From the NCBI GenBank assembly GCA_009733575.1, contig ML770011.1, positions 1 to 25,702 on the forward strand: a stretch of 25,702 nucleotides of DNA, read 5' to 3'. The number at the start of each line of letters is the position of its first letter. The first letter of the stretch is position 1. The notes below the pieces were generated by a model. The model made no database searches and had not been told where the DNA came from. It saw nothing but the letters and a program-made list of their open reading frames with translations. The translations under genes and the position numbers were made by a program. Below are positions 1 through 9,716 of this stretch, in pieces. The stretch comes from Gymnopus androsaceus JB14. Taxonomy: Eukaryota > Basidiomycota > Agaricomycetes > Agaricales > Omphalotaceae.

Positions 1-950
1 CACAAATCAATCAATTGACAAACTTCGTTTGAAATTCCAACTCGAACGTTTTGTATCTGCAGAAACAAGCGTGTCGTACGGCGTTTCGTACACCGCTGTT
101 GATGACGTTGACGGTTCTGGCTCTCGTATCAACCAACCTGGGGTTTGAACGAGGAAAATATCTACGAACCATGCACCACAGCTTCCCCGAGAATCGAATT
201 ATCTCCAGTGGCCTTCCCCACGTCGGGTGAAGTCCCCAGGACTTTTTTTGCAAGGATATTGGGAGCACAAGGTCTGATCCGTCGACGCAGATGAGCTGTG
301 AGACTGCCTCTTTGACTAATTGCCTGCTTATTGCTGTTGTTGCTTCGTCTGTAATGTACGTTGTCAATTTGAGCGCACACACGACTGAAATTTTATCGAT
401 TTAGCAATCGGGATGCTTAATCATTCAGGATTCTCCGGATTAGATGAGCAGGTGGTTCATAAAGTTGATGATGTCTGGCTCGACTTGCGACCGAGGGTGG
501 CCTCGTTATTCCAACTTGTATAAGAAAACATAGTCGAGCTCAATCTAGAAACTTCTCATCCTCAATCTTTTCGTCCCGCTCTGGACTGGACAAGCAGGGA
601 ACTGATCAATTTCAGGTTCTGACTGAGACGACGTCCAACTCGGATGATGTTCAGGATTCAACTGCAGCTATTACGGTTGACGAGATGCCAGTGAAAATAA
701 TGAGCTAGCTGCTGATAGATTGCCAGCTTCTTGTCCAAAGAGCGTTCTCGGGGCATCTCCATATGTGAGCCGTGTGCATTTCCATCTTGCCTATGAGTCA
801 ACTGATATCCACTTTACATAGGCTAAAAACAGCACTGCACAACAGTAAATCAACCCTCTGATGGACTTGGTCAGAGTTCTTCCAGCGGAGTAGGATTAAT
901 TGCTGAGATTCATCAGATGGAAGCGTTAATCATATTCCAATTTTAGAATC
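1..950. other. no confident gene; coding-like scraps
   Basis: No gene model can be defended here. Short open stretches on the plus strand at about 550-830 read like decayed protein (for example SRSGLDKQGTDQFQVL, then in another frame LAADRLPASCPKSVLGASPY), but they end in stops and change frame. The minus-strand reading frame at 11-382 starts with GTG and matches nothing I know. I read the stretch as degenerate gene or transposon remnants. Confidence 0.4.
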
Positions 951-1215
951 ATGGAGTTGAACACGCAGTCGATAGAGGAATCCGATGCCAGCGACACAAG
1001 ATCAAGATAGAAGCTCATGGGCATTGGGCCCGCTAAACAGCAACTCAACAATGCGAACGTGAGTATATTATTTAATTTCTTAATCTTGCGCTTTATCATT
1101 TTTTTTTCAGGAACTTGCACGGGACATACTGCACGAAGCCCTTTCAATCAAGCGTTTTTGCCCGTCCTGGACTCGGGGACAAGCGTCTGGAAGAGTTCGG
1201 GCAAGGACCCGATGA
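951..1215 (+). pseudogene. relic of an intron-containing gene, unknown family
   Basis: An ATG at 951 opens a frame that continues, after a single TAG at 1008-1010, through KLMGIGPAKQQLNNAN to an excellent intron at 1059-1110 (52 nt, GTGAGT at the 5' end, a T-run and CAG at the 3' end). The second exon joins in phase as ELARDILHEALSIKRFCPSW and stops at 1213-1215. The well-formed intron with phase kept on both sides argues for real coding ancestry, and the internal TAG for loss of function. An alternative is that translation starts inside, at the ATG of KLMG, giving a very short protein. The family is not recognised. Confidence 0.4.
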
Positions 1216-1252
1216 ATGCGGGACCAAAAGTGATGAATGCGGGACCAAAAGT
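1211..1252 (+). repeat. 21-bp unit repeated twice in tandem
   Basis: The unit GATGAATGCGGGACCAAAAG plus T occurs at 1211-1231 and again, without a mismatch, at 1232-1252. Being 21 bp it keeps the reading frame (DECGTKS twice in one frame). It lies just 3' of the relic above and looks like a recent slippage duplication. Confidence 0.85.
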
Positions 1253-1770
1253 CAAGAATACATGGCTTAAAAAGGTTAGAATTGTCTACCCCTACTTCGA
1301 GAAATTATACCATGTGGTAGACCAAACTCCAGGGCTTGAAGAACTCATTTTCAAGCAGACCTGGAAGTAGCCATTGAGCAGGGTTCGTAATAGGAATGTT
1401 CTCAGTATGTGCAAACCCCCGAAGGGGCTTCCTCGCAGCTTTTTTCCCAAGGGGTATCTGGGGCAACTCTATCCCTTTGAGCGGGATGCCCTGCAAGTCA
1501 GCGAGTAGCCATGGCCACTATATGAGTGGACCTACAATGGTGTTTCGTATTGGGCCGCTGACCACATGGACGATACGACATAAACCTGGGGACAACGACT
1601 CGTGCTGCGTCACGTATGCCCTGGAACCGGCGTTCTTCTCTAGGGACCGGCTGTGTAAACTTCCTTCCTTCCTGCATTATTATTATAATTCAAGGAGCGA
1701 GTAGAATACGAGTATTCAAGAGACTCGTCCTTCTATCATTGCACGTGCAGCGAGTTTAGGTTCACTGGCA

Positions 1771-2092
1771 GTGGCGAACAGACACAGAGTTATGTCAGAA
1801 TGTCGGTGCGTGCTTTCATCTATCCAGAGCACGCTACTATTCAATAGCAGATTATCAGGAGTTAAGAGGGCTCTCAGAGTGAGTGACCACAGCTTGGACA
1901 GACAAAGTATCACGGGAGGACCCATAGAAGGCGGATGGTATCACTATGATCACGGAATACGAGGATGTATCAGAGTCAGAAGTGCATCAGGAAACCCTCC
2001 GCGATTCGTTCAGTCTGGCAGCTTGGTTGTGGGTCGAATTTCAAAAATATGTCCGAAAGTATGGCCATTTGTGGAGCACAGTTAGAAGATAG
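1771..2092 (+). pseudogene. two-exon coding-like segment, unknown
   Basis: An open frame from 1771 reaches a good intron candidate at 1879-1927 (49 nt, GTGAGT to CATAG). Joining in phase gives a 54-residue second exon at 1928-2089 (stop TAG at 2090-2092) containing EYEDVSESEVHQETLRD and the aromatic AAWLWVEFQKYVRKYGHLW. Another frame of the first exon (ARYYSIADYQELRGLSE) also looks protein-like, so the true frame is uncertain and a frameshift is possible. The 5' start is a GTG and no upstream start is evident. Probably a remnant; no family recognised. Confidence 0.25.
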
Positions 2093-2566
2093 ATTATTGA
2101 GCAAAAGAAGAGTATTATATCTTTCTCCTGCATACTAGTTTATCCTAGGTAGGCTCGTTATACACCGGCGATCCATACGGAGTCAACAGACACAGAGACT
2201 CAGAGTCCAGAGACGCCTCCCAACGTTTTTCGCGTTATTGCATGTTTTTTTAGAAACCTTTCTTTACTCATAGATTCCCCCACCGAAAAGTTCCGACATT
2301 CACGACCAACTGCATCGGAAACATCAGTTTTATTGTCTACTTTGGTTTTTCAACTTTCCCTTCCCTTCCCTTTGCCTTATTGGTAGATGCCAGCAATCTT
2401 TTGGAGTAATTTTACTGCCCGATAATTGGTGGATCGATCACTATTCTTCACTGACCCTCCATCTCCCTCTATTCGCTTGGGTGCCTTTCCATTCTTATTC
2501 TCAGACAAGCTGTTCACCGCCTATCCGCCTGGCGCAATTGCTAGCTGCATTCAAGTACTTAATTGA
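2093..2566. promoter_or_regulatory. intergenic with CT-rich tract, likely F-box gene promoter
   Basis: No gene seen. A pyrimidine-rich tract at about 2354-2376 (TTTCCCTTCCCTTCCC) resembles the CT-rich stretches often found just upstream of fungal transcription starts. It lies upstream of the spliced exons beginning near 2567, so it may mark the promoter of the downstream F-box transcription unit. Confidence 0.3.
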
Positions 2567-2934
2567 CTGCACGATTGTCTCCTTCATGTTTCTTCATTGT
2601 CAGTACTCGCCGATCTCACACTTCAAAATACTTTAATCAAACTTCAACAGGACGACCACGAGAAAGATTTGTAAGTTCAGCCATACGGTTCATATTTCGT
2701 GCATAACACTCTTCCTTGCTCATACATATGCAGTGATGAAGGCGTCGAGCGCACGGAAACGGATATGAAAGTCAACACCAGCTACAGTATCAGTGTTCAG
2801 GGAGTCCAGCATCTGTGCTTTGCCGAAGTAATATTGGCGTCGTAAGTCCTCCAGATATCATCGACGTCGGACGCTCGAGATCAAAAAACACGCGGGGTGC
2901 TTTCATTCATAGCTCGTTTGATCTTCCGGATTAG
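2567..2934 (+). CDS. upstream exons: small gene or 5' part of the F-box gene
   Basis: An open stretch at 2567-2670 (ADLTLQNTLIKLQQDDHEKD) joins in phase across a canonical intron at 2671-2733 (63 nt, GTAAGT to GCAG) to an exon at 2734-2841 ending FAEVILAS at another GTAAGT. Two continuations keep the frame. A 71-nt intron (2842-2912) leads to a short last exon reading SFDLPD and TAG at 2932-2934. A 167-nt intron (2842-3008) leads to PPQ and then the ATG at 3019, fusing it to the F-box protein. There is no ATG in the first exon; the first in frame is at 2765, in the second exon. Two GTAAGT donors in phase make real transcription likely. Which model is right cannot be decided from sequence. Confidence 0.4.
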
Positions 2935-3018
2935 ACGTTGCATAAATGATTTCGACATACGTTCTTAATTCGAAACACGGTTGGCAGTTCACTATCTCGT
3001 ATTTATAGGCCTCCTCAG

Positions 3019-4341
3019 ATGAAGGTTGGCTCCACCGTCATGCTTCCTCCTACTCAAATTCTCGTTCACTCTCACCGATCTTCCGACACTTCCGACAGCC
3101 CTATCCGCAATCTTTGTTCGGACGTACTATCTGTTATATTCGAGTGGATTTGTCTCCAATATGTCAACTGCGGCTTTGGCTTGGACATATTTCCGAGATT
3201 ATTGCCGCCTCAGCTCATAATCACTCATATCTGCCATGATTGGCGCGCGATAGTACATAGTACACCACAGCTGTGGTCTACTTTACATTTTCGCCTGGAC
3301 AATTGCAATGGAGCTCGCTCTTCTATTTCGACGCGAGACTCCAATAGCCACGAGCACATGGTCTCCGCCTGGCTTAATCGAAGTGGAGAACTGCCCCTCA
3401 CCATTCATTTTATGGACTATAGCATTATAGACAATGCAGAAGTGGAGGAATTTTTTCGGCCATTCGTTCCGTTCCTGAGCAGGTGCCGAGATCTCCGACT
3501 GGTATGCCTTCCGGATATTCTTCCGCCTCACCTACACCTTCCACAACTTGAATCCCTCTCTCTTGAGTTTCCACCGGGACTTGAACCATTCGATTCCGTT
3601 CAGGAGCCGGTGCTTTCGGATCCCGTCGCGAATTTTTCGGGGGCTTCTCAGCTCAAGCGCCTGCAGGTTGACAGCTGGATGCTCTATGAACGGCGGCTCA
3701 CTACTGGTGGCTTTAGGCTGCCAGATTGCGTTCTGCCATTTTCGCAACTTACCACTCTTCTAATAGGGGGCTACACACTCGAGCCCGATGCATACTTGAA
3801 TGCAATTATGGGCTGTCCAAACGTTCTACATTTCCATATAACCATGCCACAATCATCGTTTCTCACTTTTCCTCGATCTACCTCAGAGGAAAATTTCGTG
3901 CATTCCACTCTGAAAACTGTATCAATCAGGGTAGAAACAGCCAATGGCATGGAAATTAGTGGAGCCATTTTACGCAGCATTAGGCTTCCTCGACTAGAAG
4001 AGCTCTATATCATAGTGGGCTGCTGTCAACCAGACTCTGAGATTCCGCAGGACATAAGCACACAACTCTCGAAAGCTTTTGACTCCCTCTCAAAATGTAC
4101 TCAGCCTTGCAATCTCAAGAGGCTCCTACTGAGTGGGGTCAGAAATATACCAATTGTTCGCCTCCAACAAATATTGCATGCATTTCCAACGATCGAGTTT
4201 GTTGGCCTCTACAACTGCGACTTCGGCGTTAATCGCAAGGAGATCGGTGCTGTGATCAGAACAGGACCACATAGGACTTATTGCTTTAATTTGGAGGACG
4301 CTTTGGACAAGGATAAGGAAATCATAGGGACCTTTTATTGA
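3019..4341 (+). CDS. F-box protein, Agaricomycete LRR-like type
   Basis: This uninterrupted 440-residue frame encodes a typical Agaricomycete F-box protein. The F-box-like segment spans about residues 28-92: SPIRNLCSDVLSVIFEWIC, then ITHICHDWRAIVHSTPQLWS, matching the family pattern LPxEILxxIF...VCxxWRxIAxxTPxLWS. The rest (about 100-430) has irregular leucine-rich segments such as LPRLEELYIIVG. Proteins of this type are substrate-receptor candidates for SCF ubiquitin ligases, with the F-box binding Skp1; the target is unknown. The ATG at 3019 directly follows CAG, and an alternative spliced start adds exons at 2765-2841 and 3009-3018 in phase. The frame has no internal stops and ends with TGA at 4339-4341. 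These genes are heavily duplicated in mushrooms, so no orthologue is implied. Confidence 0.85.
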   Translation: MKVGSTVMLPPTQILVHSHRSSDTSDSPIRNLCSDVLSVIFEWICLQYVNCGFGLDIFPRLLPPQLIITHICHDWRAIVHSTPQLWSTLHFRLDNCNGARSSISTRDSNSHEHMVSAWLNRSGELPLTIHFMDYSIIDNAEVEEFFRPFVPFLSRCRDLRLVCLPDILPPHLHLPQLESLSLEFPPGLEPFDSVQEPVLSDPVANFSGASQLKRLQVDSWMLYERRLTTGGFRLPDCVLPFSQLTTLLIGGYTLEPDAYLNAIMGCPNVLHFHITMPQSSFLTFPRSTSEENFVHSTLKTVSIRVETANGMEISGAILRSIRLPRLEELYIIVGCCQPDSEIPQDISTQLSKAFDSLSKCTQPCNLKRLLLSGVRNIPIVRLQQILHAFPTIEFVGLYNCDFGVNRKEIGAVIRTGPHRTYCFNLEDALDKDKEIIGTFY

Positions 4342-4710
4342 GTCTGATACTTATTGTATTCTAGTTGCTTCTATATTTTTAACATATGATTACGAGTCAA
4401 ATCTTATTTCAATTTTCTTATTTTAATTTGTAGGTATGCTGCCCTTGTTTCCATTCATCAGCAATACTCTATACTAGTAGTATTACTAGCAGTGGCTCCC
4501 TTCATCATCTCTCCCCTCCCTCTCATCCAGGTGAAGCTACGAGATATGCCATCGTACTTCTCTCCTCCTGTTGTCGATTATCGATGAATATAATCGTTGT
4601 ATCGACTCGCGAGCCGTGAATACAATCCCAGTCACGGAACGAAAGGAGAGGGAAAAGACAACGACTCGAAAAGCCTCTTCCTCCTCTTCTCCGCGCACAT
4701 TCCAGTTCAG
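4342..4710. other. intergenic, AT-rich then CT-rich
   Basis: Downstream of the F-box stop the sequence is AT-rich (about 4370-4430), fitting a 3' untranslated region, and then CT-rich. Overlapping reading frames on both strands from about 4523 to 4885 run through the foldback element below, which explains their mirror-image peptides. I see no gene. Confidence 0.5.
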
Positions 4711-4804
4711 TAGGGAGTTGTGGCACGGCGAAAATTTCGTCATAGTTTTGGCGGGGCTCCACGCGAGAAAGTTGACGAAATATTCGCCGTGCCACAACTC
4801 CCTA
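4711..4804. mobile_element. 94-bp foldback element with 32-bp arms
   Basis: The left arm at 4711-4742 (TAGGGAGTTGTGGCACGGCG and on) is the reverse complement of the right arm at 4773-4804 at 31 of 32 positions; the single mismatch is at arm position 23. The loop is 30 nt. Both arms end in TA, so the element can be read as GGGAGTTG...CAACTCCC flanked by a TA duplication, as left by Tc1/mariner-like transposition. It could be a very small miniature inverted-repeat element. If transcribed it would form a long hairpin, so a small-RNA precursor is an alternative. No coding capacity. Confidence 0.7.
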
Positions 4805-5340
4805 GTGTTAAGGGATGGGTGCATTCGTATGTGGGACTGCCCAGGGATGTGTACTTATTTACTTGATGCCTTAGGGTTAGCGTGAAAGTGGGCCAACGCT
4901 GATGCGTGGCGGTTACTCGTGCAGTGCCGATTTCGAAGTTCTCGGCGGTCTGTGGTAATAATAATATGGTGGAAGTCATGTTTCAGCACTCTTTGACAAA
5001 AAAGCCGAATTTTCTTTGTGAATCGAAGTACAGGATTGTAAGTGTTTTTGTCTACAGAATGTAAATTCTGACATTGAAGGTGACCTACAGGAAGCATATA
5101 AACGACGGATATTGAGCAACGACAGCGAAACTTCTACCCTTCATCAAGCAAAAAATTGATGCTATTGTGGATGCGGTTCACGAGATTGAGGCATTCTTTT
5201 GACGAACTTGAAAATCCGGATAAAATTAACTGAATCAGTACCGTACTGTGATGCGAAATGTATGATTTATGTAATTGTAGTCAGTCGAGGGATGTAATGA
5301 AAGCAGTCGGAAAGCGAGAGTAAAGTGGAAGAAAACGCGA
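4805..5340. other. no gene seen
   Basis: No supportable reading frame. A single TTAGGG at about 4871 is isolated and not a telomeric array. Weak peptide-like stretches in several frames do not persist. Confidence 0.5.
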
Positions 5341-5763
5341 TTAGAAAACGTGATCGCATACAATCGCATGCAATCGGATGTCCAATATAATATTTTCTAT
5401 TGAAGTTAAATTGCTGGCATAGACATGCTTACAACGTCCAATATAAAATTTCCTGTCGTAGATCAGGCACGGAAATTCTGAAAACAAAAACTCGGCATTC
5501 ATTTCATTCATGCACTCGTAAATTCGGTTCAGCGAGTGTATAATCCATTCATTTCCATGATGAACATGCGATTTCAAGTAATACGAGAGGTACAAGAAAT
5601 AGAACACCCAGTCTGGCAGTCCCTTCCCCGCGCACGCATCGCTCACGCCCTTCGAATAAAATCCTGTGTGCACCAATTTCCGAAAAAACAGCTTATACTC
5701 TCCGACATTCTCGCGCACCATCCTAACCACATCAATTTCATCCACTTTTATTATTCCCCTCAT
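5341..5763 (-). CDS. hypothetical protein, 140 aa
   Basis: An ATG at 5763 (context GCCAAATGAGG) opens a 140-residue minus-strand frame with no internal stop. The protein is rich in aromatic residues, with a patch DWVFYFLYLSYYLKSHVHH around residues 50-70 and many basic and acidic residues elsewhere. It has no signal peptide or motif I recognise. The last 30 residues (from about CKHVYASN) may not be native: GTAAGC at about 5434 could be a splice donor, and the 3' end contains two similar GTCCAATATA segments. It may be one exon of a larger gene or a remnant. Confidence 0.35.
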   Translation of the reverse strand: MRGIIKVDEIDVVRMVRENVGEYKLFFRKLVHTGFYSKGVSDACAGKGLPDWVFYFLYLSYYLKSHVHHGNEWIIHSLNRIYECMNEMNAEFLFSEFPCLIYDRKFYIGRCKHVYASNLTSIENIILDIRLHAIVCDHVF

Positions 5764-6446
5764 TTGGCTCGCTCCTCTTTCGATAAATCAGTGCTGGACG
5801 AGTTTATACTGCTATTGAACGTCCGTCGATCAACCTCGAATGACGAGAGGCAATAAAGTAGAGATCTTCGAGATAGACGATGTTTCGGATGGATGTTGAA
5901 GGCGTCGAGGTCTAGGCGGAGAGACGGTCTCGAAAGTAAGGAGCTGAAGCAATGGGCGAGCGAGTAAAATGAAGGTAGAATAAAGCTCAAGTGTACGTAC
6001 CGAGTAGTATTTCTCTACCAACACACGTTCTTCTTGGAGGCTACACAAAGCTCAGTCCTCGCTTTCGTCCCGATAAATAAGAGTTTAGCAGTTCCAAATT
6101 CTAGCGATATTGAGACAAAATGATGCAAGTTCACGGAGGACTCATACTGGACTCACAAAGACGGGTTTCTATCCAGCAAAATCTAGCCCACCGAAAACCA
6201 GCGAACCATCCATTCCACAGCTGAAAGTCTTTCCCCGTAGAACGAATTTCTGAAGTTTCTGGGTTTCCGCCTGTAGCCAAGATTCGAAGAATAGGTCGGT
6301 TCAAGCAATAACGAAATGAAGACACATTCCTCGCGTGATTTCATCCCTGTCCTGGCCATTCAGAACGCGTTTATTACCACCGACAGTCTAATCCGAGGTG
6401 GGTTCGTGAAGTACTTGGATTTTTAATAAATTCAGAACGGAAACGC
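5764..6446. other. intergenic, no confident gene
   Basis: Short overlapping minus-strand frames at 5760-6048 and 6131-6325 carry no recognisable domain. The sequence just before 6447 (AATAAATTCAG) could be the end of an intron or the leader of the kinase relic. Confidence 0.4.
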
Positions 6447-7790
6447 TTGAAGATTGCATGCCTCTCACCAGAGGCCCCCGGAATTATTCCCAATCAGCCT
6501 ACAGCTTTCATGGACGACTACGTGACTCTTCTCCAGAAACCAGGAATTAATCTCAAAAAAACTGCTAAAGAGGGAAAGATTCCGCCCAAGGCCTTGAGGG
6601 CTGCCTCTATACGGTCGACTTCAATAAAAGTACGCGGCAAGTGAAACGCACTGTTCGATTGGGGAGAGTAAATGTATCCCCGGTCGAGGCACTATAGTTA
6701 CTAGAGTGATCTGTGGCTGCGAGGGCGGCGACTATGACTCGAGAGGACAGGTCGGCGAATGCGATCGGAAAGGCATGAAGCTGAGCATGAAACTCAATCT
6801 TTCCAAGAAAGGACGCGCTCGTGAACACAAAATTGTCGAGCGCTACACCGATCTGGCAGATGCGTGGGTCCGGAAGCACTTATCCCATGTACTCGGATGG
6901 TATATCACGCATTTCGACGTTAGCACGGTCCAGGGCAGGCTGAAGAAGAATGGCTACAAGGAGCGTGTTATATATGGCTCAATCCAAGAGGAGCTTTATC
7001 CAATCATGGACTTGGAATCGCCAGAGAAATTAACTCAAGTCATGTAGGATGTCCTACAATTATTTTCTCTGCTTCGTCTCGGATCTAACTCCCCAAAGGC
7101 CGTGAGTGGGTTTACCTTCATCCACAGATTCTTCGTCGCAACATCAATCAGGCTAACATTATGTTTCGTCTTGATGGAATGAAAATATATGGGTGTTGAA
7201 TGACTATGACCTCGTCGATGAACGCTGCGCTTCTGCATCTGGTCCCGGTACGAGACCGTACATGGCTCACGAGCAACAGCGTACTGGCTGGGCAGGCCCT
7301 CTATTTTACTGCAATAACTTGGAATCCTTGTTCTATGTTATCCTCTTGCTAGTTTATGACTATGACCGTTTTGGAGTCGGGGCTAAAAAGCTTGAGTTTA
7401 GTACGTGGTTTACCGAAGGAGATGAAATCATCTACACCGACAAGTTTGTTTTCCTTTCGAAACCCCTTTGGACTGCGACTCCCCGACCCTTCTTTGGTGC
7501 TTTTCAATATCGGCTGCAGACAATTCGAGACTCATTGTTGGATGGTTTTTGGATGAAGGTGTAGCATTAAGGAAGGCTCGTGCTGGGGGGGCAGATATCC
7601 TTTGACTTGGAAACCTTGGGGGACAAATTTTCCTACAAGATGATGTTTGGAGTGATGCTGAATTTCAACGAGAAAGCGCTTGTTACGAGGAATCCGAAGT
7701 GGCAGGTGGCTTCATCACCATACTCATTGTGCAGTACTTGCTTTCACTTTTCGACCAGCGGAACAAATCATCCACAATATTCGCTGCAAT
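6447..7790 (+). pseudogene. FunK1-type fungal protein kinase, degenerate
   Basis: Pieces of one FunK1 kinase lie in order but in changing frames. They are the N-terminal YVTLLQKPGINLKKTAKEGK with GKIPPKALRA (6447-6605); LYTVDFNKSTRQVKR (to about 6680) in a second frame; GRGTIV and onward (about 6683-7044) in a third, ending EELYPIMDLES; a TAG at 7045-7047 followed in frame by DVLQ; then WVYLHPQILRRNINQANIMF (about 7105-7190); a one-base shift at about 7192; VLNDYDLV, GTRPYMAHEQQ and NLESLFYVILLL (7193-7564); and finally FDLETLGDKFSYKMMFG in yet another frame (about 7600-7710). The HRD catalytic loop of the family reads RRN, so His and the catalytic Asp are both lost. A TA-begun, AAAG-ended 38-nt relic at about 7061-7098 may be a decayed intron. 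FunK1 kinases are expanded in multicellular fungi; this copy cannot make a full product. Confidence 0.85.
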
Positions 7791-7792
7791 GA

Positions 7793-8258
7793 TTAATGTT
7801 CAAACCGACAAAACCAAATGCCATGGACTTATTGGAAAATGTAATATATTTAGCTGCGGTGGTACTTGGGATATATCAAGTAAGTATTACAGATTCTGGA
7901 TTGATTGATCATTTAGTCCGCCAACATCACAAATACGTTAACATTGGATATAGCTATATTCCTTCTACTACTGTCATCGAGAACCTAGCCTCATGCACTG
8001 AATACGACTGTCTTTCACATCTCTCATTTTGACTCCGTTGGTCAGAAGGACTATCATCAAGTGGGTTCTAACACGCAAAGCTATCATTCCTTAGATCACC
8101 GAACGAATGAACTACACGTCCCCATTCGTCGTTGTTTTCAGTAACGTGTTTATCTATTGCAAAAGAATGGGCTCGAAGTATACGATTTTCATTGATATCT
8201 TGGCCCCCCTTTAACCTGATCATTCTCTCTGACAGACCAGAACCCTCATCCGACTTAG
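7793..8258. other. no gene seen between kinase relic and next exon-like frame
   Basis: A plus-strand frame at 7796-8032 has no family resemblance. Nothing else is supportable. Confidence 0.4.
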
Positions 8259-8396
8259 ACCTTCAGTAACGACTTTGACAAGATCTCAGAAAACCTTTGG
8301 GCTTTGGCAATGGCTGGTCCAATGAGCGAGCCAACGCCAAATATTTCCAGACCAGCGGAACCGGAAAGCAGAGCGAACAATCGCAAATTAATTTAA
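8259..8396 (+). other. exon-like frame, possible C-terminal exon of the kinase relic
   Basis: After a CTTAG acceptor-like site at 8254-8258 an open frame of 45 codons reads TFSNDFDKISENLWALAMAG and then MSEPTPNISRPAEPESRANN, closing with TAA at 8394-8396. It has no ATG start of its own. Composition and position (0.5 kb 3' of the kinase relic, same strand) would fit a detached C-terminal exon, but the link is inference. Confidence 0.25.
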
Positions 8397-8472
8397 TGTA
8401 TCAGTACTACTAAGACTTCAATAGTGTATCGGTGCCCAAGTGTTCAAACATAAGTCTGCGTACGTTGATCGC

Positions 8473-9300
8473 TCATGGTGATAAGGGGAAGGGAGTGGGT
8501 TGGCGAGCCCTATCACCATTGGAGTGAGGGAACCGACGAATAGGAGGTGGAAAATCATTGTTAGACCAAATGAGGGTTTGGGATGGGGGTGAAGCTAAAT
8601 CCAATGCCTCCCGCAAGATATCAGCCGTATGCTTCACGATGTAGGCTTTTTGAGGCATTACTTTAATCGGCTCCCGACACACAGGGCAGGGACGATAGCG
8701 TCTGAATTGACCCTCAACCCAGGTATTGGACCGACGTACACCGTTCAGACAGCAAGCGCAGAACGTGTGCCCACAACCCTTGAGTCTAGATAAGAATTTG
8801 TCAGGCAGAAAAGAAATTGACACAAATGTGTGACTTACGTGTAAGGCTGTGAAAAGAGCTGAAAGCAAATGGGGCACTCATTACTAGACGTGAGCCTAGC
8901 CAAAATGTCTTCGAATCGAGCCAAAGCTGAATCATGTGAGGGTAGGGGGACGGGCTCAGCCTGAGACGAGTTTAAAGCTTCCACTCCAGTTCCGGTAGAG
9001 CTCGATTCAGGAGAGGGGAGAGTGGGTGTATAGTGAGTCGAACTAGAAGTGGAGGTGGTAGCCAATGCAGAAGGAGGCTATCCAACGAGTTGAGTAAATA
9101 AACTACATTGGAATTTGAGTCCTTACTGGGATATTAGACGACTCTTCATCATCCGAAGAGCCCAAATTGATAGGAATTGAGCGGGTGTTGCCTGATTCTC
9201 GGCGGCGATGGGAATAAGTGCGGGTGACTCTAAGAATTCGGCGAGGAGTCCAAGTTGGATCATCATCCTCAGAAGACTGGCTTCTAGGGGATTTGGGCAT
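8473..9300 (-). CDS. RING finger (C3HC4) protein, probable E3 ubiquitin ligase
   Basis: Three exons give a 241-residue protein: 9300-9127, 9077-8839 and 8785-8473. The introns, 9126-9078 (49 nt, GTAAGG to ATAG) and 8838-8786 (53 nt, GTAAGT to CTAG), leave the frame intact. Residues 1-125 are low-complexity and Ser/Asp/Arg-rich (SSEDDDP, GSSDDEESS), probably disordered. The RING finger spans about 126-174: CPIC, CGH, FCACC and CPVC supply C3HC4 zinc ligands, with an unusually long segment of 20 residues between the sixth and seventh ligands. The tail reads KVMPQKAYIVKHTADILREA and is Pro-rich to the TGA. C3HC4 RING proteins normally recruit an E2 for ubiquitin transfer; the substrate is unknown. 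The second intron splits the RING, so both exons are needed for zinc binding. Its 5' end faces the gene at 9717. Confidence 0.85.
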
Positions 9301-9716
9301 TACTACAAACGGAAGTCATCTTCAGCTCAAATACCACAAGGATATAGAAGAATTACTTCGTAATAGGAATAGGATGAGAGACTAGGATAATAGATAGTAA
9401 GATGGAGAAGTAGAAGCCCAAATCAATTGGGTCTGAGGAAAAATGAGGGAGAAAGGGCTTAGAGCTGTGTGTTTTTAAGGACCATTGGCGATGAATGCCA
9501 TTCATACCTGCGACATGAATTTTTCTCGGACTTCACCTGGCATGACCCTAAGTAGAATCTATGCTTGTTTCACGTAGAGGAGAAGGAAGATTTCGTTGTC
9601 ATTCAAGTTATGAATGTAACACGGGTGACGCTTTGACTCGCCGTGGGAAGTTGGGGGGGGGGGTTTAGACGCCCGTCGTTACCACAGTGAGGAACGGCGA
9701 GGAACGGCGCCTACCT
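9301..9716. promoter_or_regulatory. divergent promoter region, RING gene and 9717 gene
   Basis: This 416-bp gap separates two start codons that point away from each other, so it should hold both promoters. It contains an 11-G run at 9653-9663, prone to assembly or length error, and the direct repeat GAGGAACGGC at 9689-9698 and 9699-9708, immediately upstream of the plus-strand ATG. No known factor site is asserted. Confidence 0.45.

Noticed and set aside
4868..4877. TTAGGG resembling telomere repeat
   Set aside because: A single copy only; no tandem array.
4523..4885. Overlapping reading frames on both strands with similar peptides (LWHGE..F, SPCHNSL)
   Set aside because: The resemblance comes from the palindromic arms of the foldback element at 4711-4804, not from coding.
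9653..9663. Run of 11 G as a regulatory or recombination signal
   Set aside because: Simple homopolymer; length is unreliable and nothing around it supports a function.
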